Of a DNA stretch of 64,000 nucleotides, positions 25,031-34,211 are shown in pieces. The notes under the pieces are model-generated. The model was not told the origin of the DNA. It saw only the letters and a list, made by a program, of their open reading frames with translations, and made no database searches. Positions within the stretch are counted from its first letter, which is position 1. Each line of letters begins with the position of its first letter. The stretch lies in NCBI GenBank assembly GCA_014651175.1, contig BMWJ01000005.1, forward strand, positions 434,001-498,000, written 5' to 3'. Both the position numbers and the translations under genes were made by a program. The stretch is from Streptomyces clavifer. Its GTDB lineage: Bacteria > Actinomycetota > Actinomycetes > Streptomycetales > Streptomycetaceae.

Positions 25031-27802
25031 ATGTCCGGATTTCGCATCCGCTCCAGATTTTTTTCGGACACTCGGCGGCCGGACAGTTCGGCCGGCAGTC
25101 CGGGAAGGGGTCCGCGCTCCGTACTGAGCATCCACAGTGTCGTCGGCCAGATGTTCCTGCTGCAAATGGCAGTCGTGGTGATGCTCGCCGTCGGTGCCGT
25201 CGTCGCGCTCGTGCTGGCCGCCGGGCGCGACAGCAACCGGGATGCCCGCGACCGGTCCCTCGCCGTCGCGCAGGGCTTCGCCAACTCCCCGGGGATCGCG
25301 GCGGCCCTTGCGTCCCCCGATCCCACCGCGGCACTGCAGCCGAGTGTCGAGCGGGCTGCCAGGAACGCCGACGTCGACTTCGTGGGCGTCACGAACCGCG
25401 ACGGCGTCTACCGCGCCAACTCCGTGCCCGATCGCATCGGCCTTCGCACCACCACCGAGCTCGCTCCCCTGCTGGTCGGGCACACGGTACGGGAACAGGC
25501 CGTGGGCTCACTCGGCCCGCAGGTCAGGGCCTACGTCCCCGTCAGGGCCCCGAACGGCTCGGTGGTCGGCCTGGTCACCGCCGGCGTCACACTCAAGCAT
25601 GTCGGCGACAGGGTCGCGGAGCAGATGCCCGCCCTGCTGGGAGCCATCGCCGGTGCGGTGGTGCTCATGACGGGCGGAGCGGCACTGGTCAGCCGACGCC
25701 TGCTGCGCCAGACGCACGGTCTCGGCCCGGCCGAGATCACCAAGATGTACGAGCACCATGACGCGGTGCTGCACTCCGTGAAGGAGGGCATCCTCATCGT
25801 CGATGTGGACGCCCGGCTGCTACTCGCCAACGACGAGGCGCAGCGCCTGCTCTCCCTCACCCCGAAGGCCCAGGGCCTCCCCGTCGACGAGCTCGGGCTC
25901 CCCTCGCAGACGGCCGACCTGCTGGCCTCGGGCCGTGTGGCAACGGACGAGGTGCACCCGGTGGGAGGCCGGCTGCTGGTGGTCAACCAACGGCCCACCA
26001 ACCGGCACGGAGGGCCCGGGGGCAGTGTCACCACTCTCCGCGACTCCACCGAGCTGGAAGCCCTGTCCGGCAAGGTGGAGGCTTCCCAGAAACGCTGGAA
26101 GGTGCTGTACGGCGCCAGCGTGAGCATCGGCACCAGCCTCGAAGTGACCCGCACCGCCGAGGAGCTCGCCGATGCGGTCGTGCCGGACTTCGCCGACTTC
26201 GTCACCGTCGACCTGGCGGAGCCCGTACTGCGTGGCGGGGAGCCCACGGGGTCGGAGCGGGAACTGCGCCGCGCGGCCACGGCCGGCATCCGCGAGGAGC
26301 ATCCGCTCCTCGCCACCGGCGAGCCGATCGGCCTCACCTCCTCAGCCCCGCAGATGGAGGGCCTGGCCGGAGGGAGAGGCGTCCTCGAGGCGGACCTCCG
26401 CACCGCGACGCGGTGGCAGGCGCAGGACCCCGAGCGCTCGCGGCAGATCCTCGACTACGGATTCCACTCCCTCATCATCGTGCCGCTGTCCGCACGGGGA
26501 GTCGTCCTGGGGATCGCGGGCTTCTGGCGCTCGGAGCGGCCCGAGCCCTTCGAGCCGGACGATCTGGCTCTGGCCGAGGAGGTGACCGTCCAGGCCGCAG
26601 TCTGCATCGACAATGCCCGCCGCTACACCCGTGAGCACACCGTGGCCGAAACCCTGCAGCGCAGCCTGCTGCCCGGCGACCTGCCCAGGCAGAACGCCCT
26701 CGAGGTCGCCCACCGCTACCTGTCCGCCCACGCCAAGGTGGGCGGCGACTGGTTCGACGTCATCACTCTCTCCGGTGCCCGAGTCGCTTTGGTCGTCGGC
26801 GACGTGGTCGGTCACGGCGTCCATGCCGCCGCCACCATGGGCCGTCTGCGCACCGCCGTGCACAACTTCTCCGCCCTCGATCTTCCACCGGGCGAGCTCC
26901 TGGCCCACCTCGACGAGCTGGTCGCCCGCATCGACACCGACGAGGCCACGGACGACGGGAGCGCGGCAGTCACCGGCGCCACCTGCCTGTACGCGATCTA
27001 CGACCAGGTCACCGGAGACTGCGCCCTGGCTCGCGCGGGGCACCCTCCGCCCGCCGTCGTGCATCCGGACGGCACCGCTGTCTTCCCGGACGTCCCCGTC
27101 TCCCCTCCCCTGGGGGCAGGCAGCGGCCTGCCCTACGAGACCGCCCGGCTCAGCCTGCCCGTTGGTTCCCGCCTCGTCCTCTTCACCGACGGCCTCATCG
27201 AGTACCGCCGCCGCGACATCGACACGGGACTCGGCCTCCTGCGCGCCTCCCTGACCGGACGACCGCAGCGCACCCCCGAGCAGACCTGCCGGGACATCCT
27301 CGACGCCATGCTCCCCGGCCGACCCGGCGACGACGTCGCCCTCCTGGTGGCCCGCACCAAGCGACTGGACCCCGCCCAGGTCGCCGAGTGGGACGTGCCG
27401 GACGACCCCGCGGCCGTCGCCACCATTCGCAGGGAATGCGCCCGCCGACTCGCGGAATGGGAGCTCGAGGAGATCTCCTTCATCACCGAGCTGATCCTCA
27501 GCGAGCTGATCACCAATGCCATCCGCTACGGGATCCAGCCGGTCCGGGTCCGCCTGCTGAAGGACCTCACGCTGATCTGCGAGGTCTCCGACGCCTCCAG
27601 CACATCACCCCACATGCGCCGGGCGACGGCCACCGACGAGGGCGGCCGCGGTCTGTTCCTCGTCGCCCAGTACGCCGAACGCTGGGGCACCCGCTACCTC
27701 CCCCGGGGCAAGGTCATCTGGACCGAACAACCCCTGCACGACGGAGCGGCGGAACCGAGCGCCGTTCAGGTCGACGCCCTCCTCGACCAGTGGGACGAAT
27801 GA
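25031..27802 (+). CDS. Membrane sensor: Cache-PAS-GAF-SpoIIE phosphatase-HATPase
   Basis: A 923-residue signalling protein. Order: membrane helix (about 42-67), extracytoplasmic single-Cache-like sensor ('DVDFVGVTNRDGVYRANSVPDRIG', as in CitA/DcuS), second helix (about 203-225), PAS (about 240-345), GAF (about 365-540), PP2C/SpoIIE phosphatase (about 550-775; 'VGGDWFDV' at 570-576, 'GDVVGHG', 'FTDGLIEYR'), and a C-terminal anti-sigma-type ATPase ('SELITNAIRYG' at 824-834, 'DEGGRGLFLVAQ'). The family dephosphorylates anti-anti-sigma factors while the ATPase domain can bind or phosphorylate them, so one chain may set a partner-switch. The ligand of the sensor is unknown. No sigma factor or STAS gene is adjacent. 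Confidence 0.93.
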   Translation: MSGFRIRSRFFSDTRRPDSSAGSPGRGPRSVLSIHSVVGQMFLLQMAVVVMLAVGAVVALVLAAGRDSNRDARDRSLAVAQGFANSPGIAAALASPDPTAALQPSVERAARNADVDFVGVTNRDGVYRANSVPDRIGLRTTTELAPLLVGHTVREQAVGSLGPQVRAYVPVRAPNGSVVGLVTAGVTLKHVGDRVAEQMPALLGAIAGAVVLMTGGAALVSRRLLRQTHGLGPAEITKMYEHHDAVLHSVKEGILIVDVDARLLLANDEAQRLLSLTPKAQGLPVDELGLPSQTADLLASGRVATDEVHPVGGRLLVVNQRPTNRHGGPGGSVTTLRDSTELEALSGKVEASQKRWKVLYGASVSIGTSLEVTRTAEELADAVVPDFADFVTVDLAEPVLRGGEPTGSERELRRAATAGIREEHPLLATGEPIGLTSSAPQMEGLAGGRGVLEADLRTATRWQAQDPERSRQILDYGFHSLIIVPLSARGVVLGIAGFWRSERPEPFEPDDLALAEEVTVQAAVCIDNARRYTREHTVAETLQRSLLPGDLPRQNALEVAHRYLSAHAKVGGDWFDVITLSGARVALVVGDVVGHGVHAAATMGRLRTAVHNFSALDLPPGELLAHLDELVARIDTDEATDDGSAAVTGATCLYAIYDQVTGDCALARAGHPPPAVVHPDGTAVFPDVPVSPPLGAGSGLPYETARLSLPVGSRLVLFTDGLIEYRRRDIDTGLGLLRASLTGRPQRTPEQTCRDILDAMLPGRPGDDVALLVARTKRLDPAQVAEWDVPDDPAAVATIRRECARRLAEWELEEISFITELILSELITNAIRYGIQPVRVRLLKDLTLICEVSDASSTSPHMRRATATDEGGRGLFLVAQYAERWGTRYLPRGKVIWTEQPLHDGAAEPSAVQVDALLDQWDE

Positions 27803-27870
27803 ACGGGACCCGGGGGCAGCGCGTCGGAGCCGTCCTGCGGAACGCCGGATTCCCGAGAGGCCCGCTGCGA

Positions 27871-27892
27871 CCGGTGACCTGCTGGTGACCGG
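27871..27892. terminator. Bidirectional terminator
   Basis: CCGGTGACC (27871-27879), a TGCT loop, GGTGACCGG (27884-27892): a perfect 9-bp hairpin between the convergent sensor and lipoprotein genes. Confidence 0.65.
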
Positions 27893-27907
27893 GCCGCTCC
27901 CGGACCT

Positions 27908-28858
27908 TCAGCGCTCCGCCTTCACCCACGGTCTGACCCCGAGCTTCCCGGTGGTCCCGAGGTCGAGGCCCGGGGTCACCGTCACCGGGTCGGCACCGGC
28001 CTTCGCCCGGACCCGCACATGGGGCACGTTCACGGGCGTGCCCGGTTCGGTGGTGTTGCGCCACACCAGGCCCGCGGTCGCAGACTCGCCGGGCCCGAGC
28101 GTGACGCGGCGGGGCTGCTTGTCGTCACCGGCGCCGGTGGTGATCCCACGGCTGCCGTCGAGGATCTCGACGCCGTCGACGGGCTCGAGGCTGTCGTCCA
28201 GGAGCTCCAGCAGCGGGTAGCCCTCGACGGTGTACTCACGTGTGCCGCAGTTGTCGAGATGCAGGCCCACGACACGCAGCCCCATGGCCGCATCGCCCTC
28301 GTCGGCGCTGACCCGGATCCCCGATTCGGGGCACGTGCCCGCTTCGGCGGGCGCCTCGCTCGCGGGGACCTTGGTCACCTGGAGCACCTCGGCCTGTGTC
28401 ACCCGCGGTGCGGTGGGTGGCAGCTCCCCGGCCCTGACCGTGCCCCGTACGGTCTTGCCGGGGCCGACGTCACGCACGGTCGCGGTCTGGTTGGCCATGG
28501 CCCCGCCGTCACTGCTCATGAAGGTGAAGACGACCGAGTAGGTCAGGGATTCGGAGCCCTCGTTGGTGACCTCGTAGGCGGCGACGACCCCCGAGTCCAT
28601 GGCGAGGCTGCCGGTGGAGACGGAGTGGCTGCGCCTGGGCGAGGGCGAAACCGACGGGAGGGTCAGCGAGGTGATCCGTACGCCGTCCTTGCCCGGATCG
28701 TCGACCTGCGTACGGATAGGCGCATCGGCCGCGCCGGCTTCCGCGGTGCCGGTGCCCTCCGTCCCGCAGGCCGTGAGCAGCAGGGTCGTCGCCGCCACAG
28801 CCGCCAGGAAGGGGGCGGTGCGGGCGAGAGCCGGACGGGGAGGGGCGGGTCTGCGCAT
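27908..28858 (-). CDS. DUF4232 lipoprotein
   Basis: A 316-residue exported lipoprotein. The signal peptide ends in the lipobox LTAC with the lipidated Cys at residue 31. The C-terminal domain (about 165-316) has 'TCPESGIRVSADEGDAAMGLRVVGLHLDNCGTREYTVEGYPLLELLD', the DUF4232 opening with two conserved Cys, and ends with 'PHVRVRAKAG'. The middle (about 60-160) is an Ig-like FxLD-type region ('SGVVAAYEVTNEGSESLTYSVVFTFMSSDG'). Function is unknown; the architecture suggests a binding protein on the outer face of the membrane. It would be processed by Lgt, Lsp and the Lnt encoded in this window. Confidence 0.9.
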   Translation of the reverse strand: MRRPAPPRPALARTAPFLAAVAATTLLLTACGTEGTGTAEAGAADAPIRTQVDDPGKDGVRITSLTLPSVSPSPRRSHSVSTGSLAMDSGVVAAYEVTNEGSESLTYSVVFTFMSSDGGAMANQTATVRDVGPGKTVRGTVRAGELPPTAPRVTQAEVLQVTKVPASEAPAEAGTCPESGIRVSADEGDAAMGLRVVGLHLDNCGTREYTVEGYPLLELLDDSLEPVDGVEILDGSRGITTGAGDDKQPRRVTLGPGESATAGLVWRNTTEPGTPVNVPHVRVRAKAGADPVTVTPGLDLGTTGKLGVRPWVKAER

Positions 28859-29289
28859 CCGGTCATCTGATCAGGGTTCAGACCCTGCACATGTGAGGGA
28901 GGCCATATTTCCGGTCACAGGGGCGTCACAAGTCCTGGGCGGGAGCGAATGGCCGTCTGTCACTGCTGAGTTGCTCGCTCTTCTGCCCAATACCCACCGA
29001 ACGGAGGCCAGTTCGACTGTGTGGTCCTCTCGGGCAGACAGCCGTCGAGCACAGTCGGTCCGATCGCCCTACGAACATGGGTACGGGTACTCAGGTCGCG
29101 GTCGCCCCCCGACGGCACAGTTGATCTCACACCGAGCAACACGGTTTCCTCACATCGGAGTTAGAGATGACTGCCTCGTCGCGGGCCCTGCCCCGGATCC
29201 TTCGCCACCACCTGGTTATCTGCTGACGCAGCGTCAGAACGTTTCACCAGGGCGCCGGTGGCGGCGCGACCGACTTCAGTGTTTCAAAG
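28859..29289. other. Divergent upstream region of the subtilase gene
   Basis: 431 bases between the divergent lipoprotein and subtilase genes. Visible structures are an 8-bp inverted repeat CGACTGTG...CACAGTCG around 29015-29055, the 15-bp palindrome at 29223-29237, and GTTTCA repeated at about 29241 and 29281. No RNA gene or small gene is supported. Confidence 0.5.
29223..29237. promoter_or_regulatory. Palindrome upstream of the subtilase gene
   Basis: CTGACGC-A-GCGTCAG, a perfect 7-bp dyad with one central base, 52 bases before the GTG start. The size and place fit a repressor or activator operator. Confidence 0.45.
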
Positions 29290-32200
29290 GTGGGGACAGC
29301 TTTGCGCGGGAACAAGAGACGAACGGGTGCGGCCATGGTGGCCGTGCTGCTCACGACCTGCCTGACGGCCGGCTCGGCGTCGGCCGGGACGCCCCGGACC
29401 GGGGCGGACGGAACGGGATCAGGCGGGGAGTCCGGCACGACGGCGCCCCGGGGGGAGAGCGCCAGGACCGTCGTGACGCTGATATCCGGCGACCGGGTGC
29501 ACGTCGACGCGAGGGGACAGGTGACGCGCGTCCAGCCCGGTGAGGGCCGCGAACACATCGCGATGTCCGTCCAGCGGGTGGGGGCCGACACCTACGTCCT
29601 GCCGTCCGACGCGCACCTCCTGGTCGGGCAGGGCACCGTGGACCGCCGGCTGTTCAATGTGACGGGACTGCTGAGGGCCGAGTACGACGACGCGCACCGT
29701 GCGACGGTGCCGCTGATCGTCTCGTACACCAAGAGGAAGGCCACCGCGAAGACGGCGATCGCCGCCGCGGACATCCGGGTGCGCCGGAGCCTGCCCTCCC
29801 TCGCCGGCGAGGCACTGACCGCGCCCAAGAGCGACTCGGCCGGGGTCTGGGACGCGCTGACCACTGCCGACCGCCGGGGCGACGGGGCCAGGACGACGGC
29901 CCCGGGCATCGACCGTGTGTGGCTGGACGGCCGCCGCAAGGTGGCTCTCGACAGGAGCGTCGCGCAGATCGGGGCTCCGGCAGCCTGGCGGGCCGGGTTC
30001 GACGGTGCGCAGGTCAAGGTCGCCGTACTGGACACCGGTGTCGACGAAACCCATCCCGACCTCAGGGGCGTCGAGATCGCCCAGAAGGACTTCTCGGGTT
30101 CGAGCAGCACCGTCGACCACGTCGGCCACGGCACCCACGTCGCCTCGACGCTGGCGGGATCGGGGGAGAGGTCCGGCGGTACGCACCGGGGAGCCGCCCC
30201 CGGTGCCAGGATCCTGGACGCCAAGGTCCTCGACGACGAGGGGACGGGCGCCGACTCCGGCATCATCGCGGGGATGCAGTGGGCCGCCGACAACGGCGCG
30301 CGGATCGCCAACCTCTCCCTCGGGGGCGGGGACTCCACGGAGACCGACCCGCTCGAAACCGCTGTCGACCGCATATCCGCCGAGAGCGGCATCCTCTTCG
30401 TCGTCGCGGCGGGCAATGAGGGCCCCGACGCGACGACTGTCGGCAGCCCCGGCAGCGCGGCCTCCGCGCTCACCGTCGGCGCGGTCGACCGCAAGGACCG
30501 GATCGCGGAATTCTCCAGTGTCGGTCCGACCGCCGACGGCTCGCTGAAGCCCGACATCACAGCCCCGGGCACCGACATCGTCGCCGCGAAGGCGGCGAAG
30601 GGTTCGGAGGGTACTCCGGCCGTCCCCGGCTACGTGGCGATGTCCGGTACGTCGATGGCGACCCCGCACGTGGCGGGCGCGGCGGCGATCCTCGCGCAGC
30701 AGCACCCGGACTGGACCGGTGAGCGCATCAAGCAGGCGCTGACCGCCTCCGCCGAGCCGGGGAGCGGTATGTCGCCGTTCCAGCAGGGCACAGGGCGGGC
30801 CGACCTGGCCCGGGCGATCGTCCAGAGCGTGGTCAGCGAGCAGACCTCGGTGAACTTCGGCACCCAGCAGTGGCCGCACGGCGACGACGAGCCGGTGACC
30901 CGGCGGATCACCTACCGCAACGACGGCGCGGAGCCGGTCACCCTCGCGCTGTCGATGGAGACGGCCGGCCCCGGGGGCAAAGCCGTACCGGCAGGGTTCT
31001 TCGCCGTCGGTACCGACCGGATCACCGTCCCCGCAGGCGGCAGCGCCGGTGTCGACCTCACCGCCGACACCCGGACCGGGAGCCGGGACGGCATGTTCGC
31101 CGGAGTGCTCGTCGCAAGGTCGGCGGAGGGCGGCAGCAGTGTGCGCACCTCCTTCGGTGTGCAGCGGGAGGCGGAGGCGTACGACCTCACCCTCAAGTAC
31201 ATCGGCACCGACGGCAGGCCCTCGCGGTCGGGCACGTTCGTCCTCGGCCACGACGTCGACTTCGCGCTGAACGCCCACGACACCGAGGGCGACGGCATCG
31301 TCAGGACCCGGGTGCCGAAGGGCACCTACCTGCTGGAGACGCCGGTCCAGACCCGCAAGGGCGCACAGGGTGCCGCGGACACCGCGCTGATGGTGCAACC
31401 GAAGATCTCCATCGCCCGGAGCACCACGGTGACGTTCGACGCCCGTAGGGCGAAGCCGGTGAACATCACCGTGCCGCAGGCCGCCGAAAGCGTCGAGACC
31501 TCTGTGAAGTACTACCTGGAGACCGAGGACATCGGCTACGGCTCGGTCTGGCAGCAGAGCTCCTTCAAGGGATTCCGCATCGGCCATGTGGGCGCGGCGC
31601 TGCCGGCGAAGGAGTTCAGCTCGCACATCGGTGGTACCTGGCAGAAGGGCAGCACCACCTACAACCTGCTCTACGACCGCACCCGTTCCCTGCACACGGG
31701 GCTGGTCCACAAGGTCGCCGAGGGTGAACTGGCCCTGGTGAAAATCAGGATCGGCGCATCGGCCAAGAGGCGCACGGGCGCGATCAGCCCCACCTGGGAG
31801 ACGTCCTCCGGGGTCGGATCCGAGACGGTCAGCAAGCCGTTCGCCCTGCCCACCACCGCGAAGACGTACGTCAACACGCGCAAGGGCGTCAAGTGGGGCT
31901 TCGTGGCCGGGCAGTACGGGCCCCGAAGCGGCGAGAGCCTCGACATCATCTACGCCCTGCCCGACCTCAAGCTCTACCAGCGGGGGAAGACCTACACGCA
32001 GACGTTCAACGTCGGGGTGTTCAGCCCGAAGATCGACACGTACAACACCGCCCGCCGCTACAACAACGACCTCAGCGTCTGCATAGGGGAGTTCGCCGAC
32101 GGCTCCGGTCACACCGGTGAGTCGGTGACGACCAAGCAGCGGACCCTCGTCACCGTCGACGGCAAGAAGCTGCTCAGCTCCAGTGGGGCGCTCTGCCAGG

Positions 32201-32658
32201 ACGCCGACGGTCTGCCGTCCAAGTCCGCCACGTACCGGATCAGTACGTCCGCGGACCGGTCCACCGCGGTCGCCGGCGTGACCACGCGCCTCCTCGCCGC
32301 CTGGACGTTCACGTCGAAGAAGGTCCCGGGCGAGGAGTACGCGGCGCTTCCCCTGTCCTCGGTCCGCTTCGCCCCGAAGCTGGACCTGCGGAGCACGGCC
32401 GCGGCCGGCAAGAGGCTCACGGTCCCGGTCACCATCCAGGGCCCGGCGGCCAAGAAATTCGGGGCCCTGTCCGTCCAGGTCTCCTACGACGGCGGCAAGA
32501 AGTGGTCCAAGACCCCGGTCGTCACCCAGAAGGGCAAGCGGTCGCTCTCGCTCAGCCACCCGAAGAAGGCCACATCGGTCTCCCTCAAGGCGAAGCTCAC
32601 GGACGGGAGCGGCAACACGTACCAGGTCACCGTGGTCAAGGCGTACCTGATCAGGTAG
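29290..32658 (+). CDS. Secreted S8 serine peptidase (subtilase), large
   Basis: A 1122-residue secreted protease. A signal peptide (about residues 1-32, ending ASA) precedes a propeptide region and the S8 domain with the triad D248 (VAVLDTGVDETHPDL), H280 (GHGTHVAS) and S455 (GTSMATPHVAGA). Beyond about residue 520 lie roughly 600 residues of beta-rich domains ('RRITYRNDGAEPVTLALSME...') without a wall anchor, ending 'TYQVTVVKAYLIR'. Such subtilases degrade external protein in streptomycetes. Start is GTG 29290; an internal ATG 46 bases later would cut the signal peptide. Expression may be controlled through the palindrome at 29223-29237. Confidence 0.93.
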   Translation: MGTALRGNKRRTGAAMVAVLLTTCLTAGSASAGTPRTGADGTGSGGESGTTAPRGESARTVVTLISGDRVHVDARGQVTRVQPGEGREHIAMSVQRVGADTYVLPSDAHLLVGQGTVDRRLFNVTGLLRAEYDDAHRATVPLIVSYTKRKATAKTAIAAADIRVRRSLPSLAGEALTAPKSDSAGVWDALTTADRRGDGARTTAPGIDRVWLDGRRKVALDRSVAQIGAPAAWRAGFDGAQVKVAVLDTGVDETHPDLRGVEIAQKDFSGSSSTVDHVGHGTHVASTLAGSGERSGGTHRGAAPGARILDAKVLDDEGTGADSGIIAGMQWAADNGARIANLSLGGGDSTETDPLETAVDRISAESGILFVVAAGNEGPDATTVGSPGSAASALTVGAVDRKDRIAEFSSVGPTADGSLKPDITAPGTDIVAAKAAKGSEGTPAVPGYVAMSGTSMATPHVAGAAAILAQQHPDWTGERIKQALTASAEPGSGMSPFQQGTGRADLARAIVQSVVSEQTSVNFGTQQWPHGDDEPVTRRITYRNDGAEPVTLALSMETAGPGGKAVPAGFFAVGTDRITVPAGGSAGVDLTADTRTGSRDGMFAGVLVARSAEGGSSVRTSFGVQREAEAYDLTLKYIGTDGRPSRSGTFVLGHDVDFALNAHDTEGDGIVRTRVPKGTYLLETPVQTRKGAQGAADTALMVQPKISIARSTTVTFDARRAKPVNITVPQAAESVETSVKYYLETEDIGYGSVWQQSSFKGFRIGHVGAALPAKEFSSHIGGTWQKGSTTYNLLYDRTRSLHTGLVHKVAEGELALVKIRIGASAKRRTGAISPTWETSSGVGSETVSKPFALPTTAKTYVNTRKGVKWGFVAGQYGPRSGESLDIIYALPDLKLYQRGKTYTQTFNVGVFSPKIDTYNTARRYNNDLSVCIGEFADGSGHTGESVTTKQRTLVTVDGKKLLSSSGALCQDADGLPSKSATYRISTSADRSTAVAGVTTRLLAAWTFTSKKVPGEEYAALPLSSVRFAPKLDLRSTAAAGKRLTVPVTIQGPAAKKFGALSVQVSYDGGKKWSKTPVVTQKGKRSLSLSHPKKATSVSLKAKLTDGSGNTYQVTVVKAYLIR

Positions 32659-33098
32659 TCGGCACCGCCGGCCACCTCGCCACCGCATGACATCGAGCCT
32701 CGCCCGGGGAATGAACGAGGACCCCCGGGCGGGGCTCCCTGCTGTCCCGGGCCGGCTGCCGCTCCCGCGCCACCAGTCTTCAGGTCCCCGGTTCGCGAAA
32801 CGTCCGTCCGGGTGCCCCGGGCGGCGTCCTCGCCGGTGCCCGGGAGCCGGCCCCTGCGTGCCGCGGCGGCCGGTGGCGGGCCCCGGATGCCGTGCACCGG
32901 CCTCCTTCCACGGTCGCGGCGGCGCCCCCGTGAAACCGGCTTCCGCGGGTCCCGTCGGCGGCGCTGCACCCGACACCCGCGCCCTGACCCCCTCTTATGG
33001 CACAACAACCATGCGAGCAGCGCGTGGCGTCGTGTTCCCTGACGCCAGGCGGGTGAGCATGTGCGGACCCAGCCCTATTCCCGCACCGAGGCGATGCG
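32659..33098. other. Intergenic region
   Basis: 440 bases after the subtilase gene. I see several short GC-rich complementarities but no strong terminator and no supportable gene. The frames here are Arg/Pro-rich shadows. Confidence 0.4.
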
Positions 33099-33632
33099 AT
33101 GTCCCGCGCCAACCACGTCCGCCCCGAGAGCGTCGCACCAAGGTGGATCCTGCGGCACCGGCCGCCGGAGCAGTCGCTGTTCAGCGGCATCTACGGCCTG
33201 GTGCTGGCCAGTGCGCTGGTGGCTGCGCTGGACGCGACGGGCGAGAAGGCCGATCCCGGCCAGGACGCGCTGTGGGTGCTGCTCACCGCGCTGGCGGCGG
33301 GTGCCGCCCACGGGTACGCACACGTCATCGCGCAGCGTGCGTCCTCCGGCAGGGCAGCAACCACGAGCAGACTGCGGCTGGTGCTCGCCGAGTGGCCGCT
33401 GGTCGCCGCCGTGCTGCCGACCGTGGGGATACTGCTTGCGGCGATGGCCGGGTGGTGGTCAGAGGCCACCGCTGTGGACACAGCCCTGCTGCTCAACACC
33501 GTCGCTCTGTTCGGCTGGGGTACTTGGGCCGCCCGCATCGCCGGGTACGGATGGCCGTCTTCGTGCCGGGCGGGGAGCCTGGACATGCTGATCGGCCTGG
33601 GGATCATCATCGCTGATGTCCTGATCGACTGA
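33099..33632 (+). CDS. Small polytopic membrane protein
   Basis: A 177-residue protein with about four membrane helices (near residues 30-47, 58-75, 95-115, 122-145) and a short polar start 'MSRANHVRPESVAPRWILRHRPPEQSLFSGIYGLVLAS'. I do not recognise a named family; small streptomycete integral proteins of this size with an 'RPPEQSLFSGIYGLVLASAL' opening are known to me only as hypothetical. It stands alone and is convergent with the small Cys-rich gene. Confidence 0.65.
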   Translation: MSRANHVRPESVAPRWILRHRPPEQSLFSGIYGLVLASALVAALDATGEKADPGQDALWVLLTALAAGAAHGYAHVIAQRASSGRAATTSRLRLVLAEWPLVAAVLPTVGILLAAMAGWWSEATAVDTALLLNTVALFGWGTWAARIAGYGWPSSCRAGSLDMLIGLGIIIADVLID

Positions 33633-33766
33633 TCCGTTGCTCGCGGATCACCTTGCTGACCGCATGAGCAGGGCGGGCGTAAGGGTTCGCACGCCTGCGT
33701 GAGCATCGGTTCGACAGGTGGCCCGAGAACCCCAGGACTCCCGGCGGAGACGGACACGCCTCTGGT

Positions 33767-33952
33767 TCAGACATCGGGGTGCGCGTCCGTCCGGAGCGTC
33801 CACGCGGCCCCGGGACAGCCTGCCGGGAGGGGCGGGAAGCGGTGGCCCTTCACGTCGGTGCTCCAATGATGGCCCGCGCCGCAGTCGCACGCGTAGATCC
33901 CGCTCTCCGGGACGATCTCGCCCGGATGCCACGCCGTCCGTTCCTCACTCAT
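33767..33952 (-). CDS. 61-residue Cys/His small protein (zinc-ribbon-like)
   Basis: A very small protein with the pattern 'PGEIVPESGIYACDCGAGHHWSTDVKGHRFPPLP' followed by 'AGCPGAAWTLR'. C22, C24 and C46 plus H28, H29 and H37 could hold a metal ion, and the 'SGxYxCxCG' plus 'FPPLPxGC' arrangement looks like a rubredoxin/zinc-ribbon knuckle. Function is unknown. It is stand-alone, convergent with the membrane protein gene. Its codon use fits its neighbours. Confidence 0.7.
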   Translation of the reverse strand: MSEERTAWHPGEIVPESGIYACDCGAGHHWSTDVKGHRFPPLPAGCPGAAWTLRTDAHPDV

Positions 33953-34211
33953 GCTCTCTGTGTACGACGCCCGGCCGGACCGCGCGACTCAGGGGCCGCC
34001 TGTCCACAGGCGTCCGCACCGAGTCACGGAGGACGGCGCGGCGACGAAGGCGGTACGAGCGCACAGAAGCGCCCCGGACCAGCGGGGTCCGGAGCGCTGC
34101 ACCCCGTCTGCGGGACCTGTACGAGGCCGGCGTCCCGCACCCGCAGCGGAAGGGCATCCGCCGGGGCGGACCACCACCGGCAGCGGCCGACGACCCGACC
34201 CCGCCACAGCA

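Noticed and set aside
29419-32976. Minus-strand frame of 1185 codons opposite the subtilase
   Set aside because: The plus strand holds a complete catalytic triad and a signal peptide; the minus frame has no recognisable features.
32680-33616. Plus-strand frame of 309 codons between the subtilase and the membrane protein
   Set aside because: It is out of frame with the membrane protein gene at 33099, whose helices are clear, and is Arg/Pro-rich throughout.
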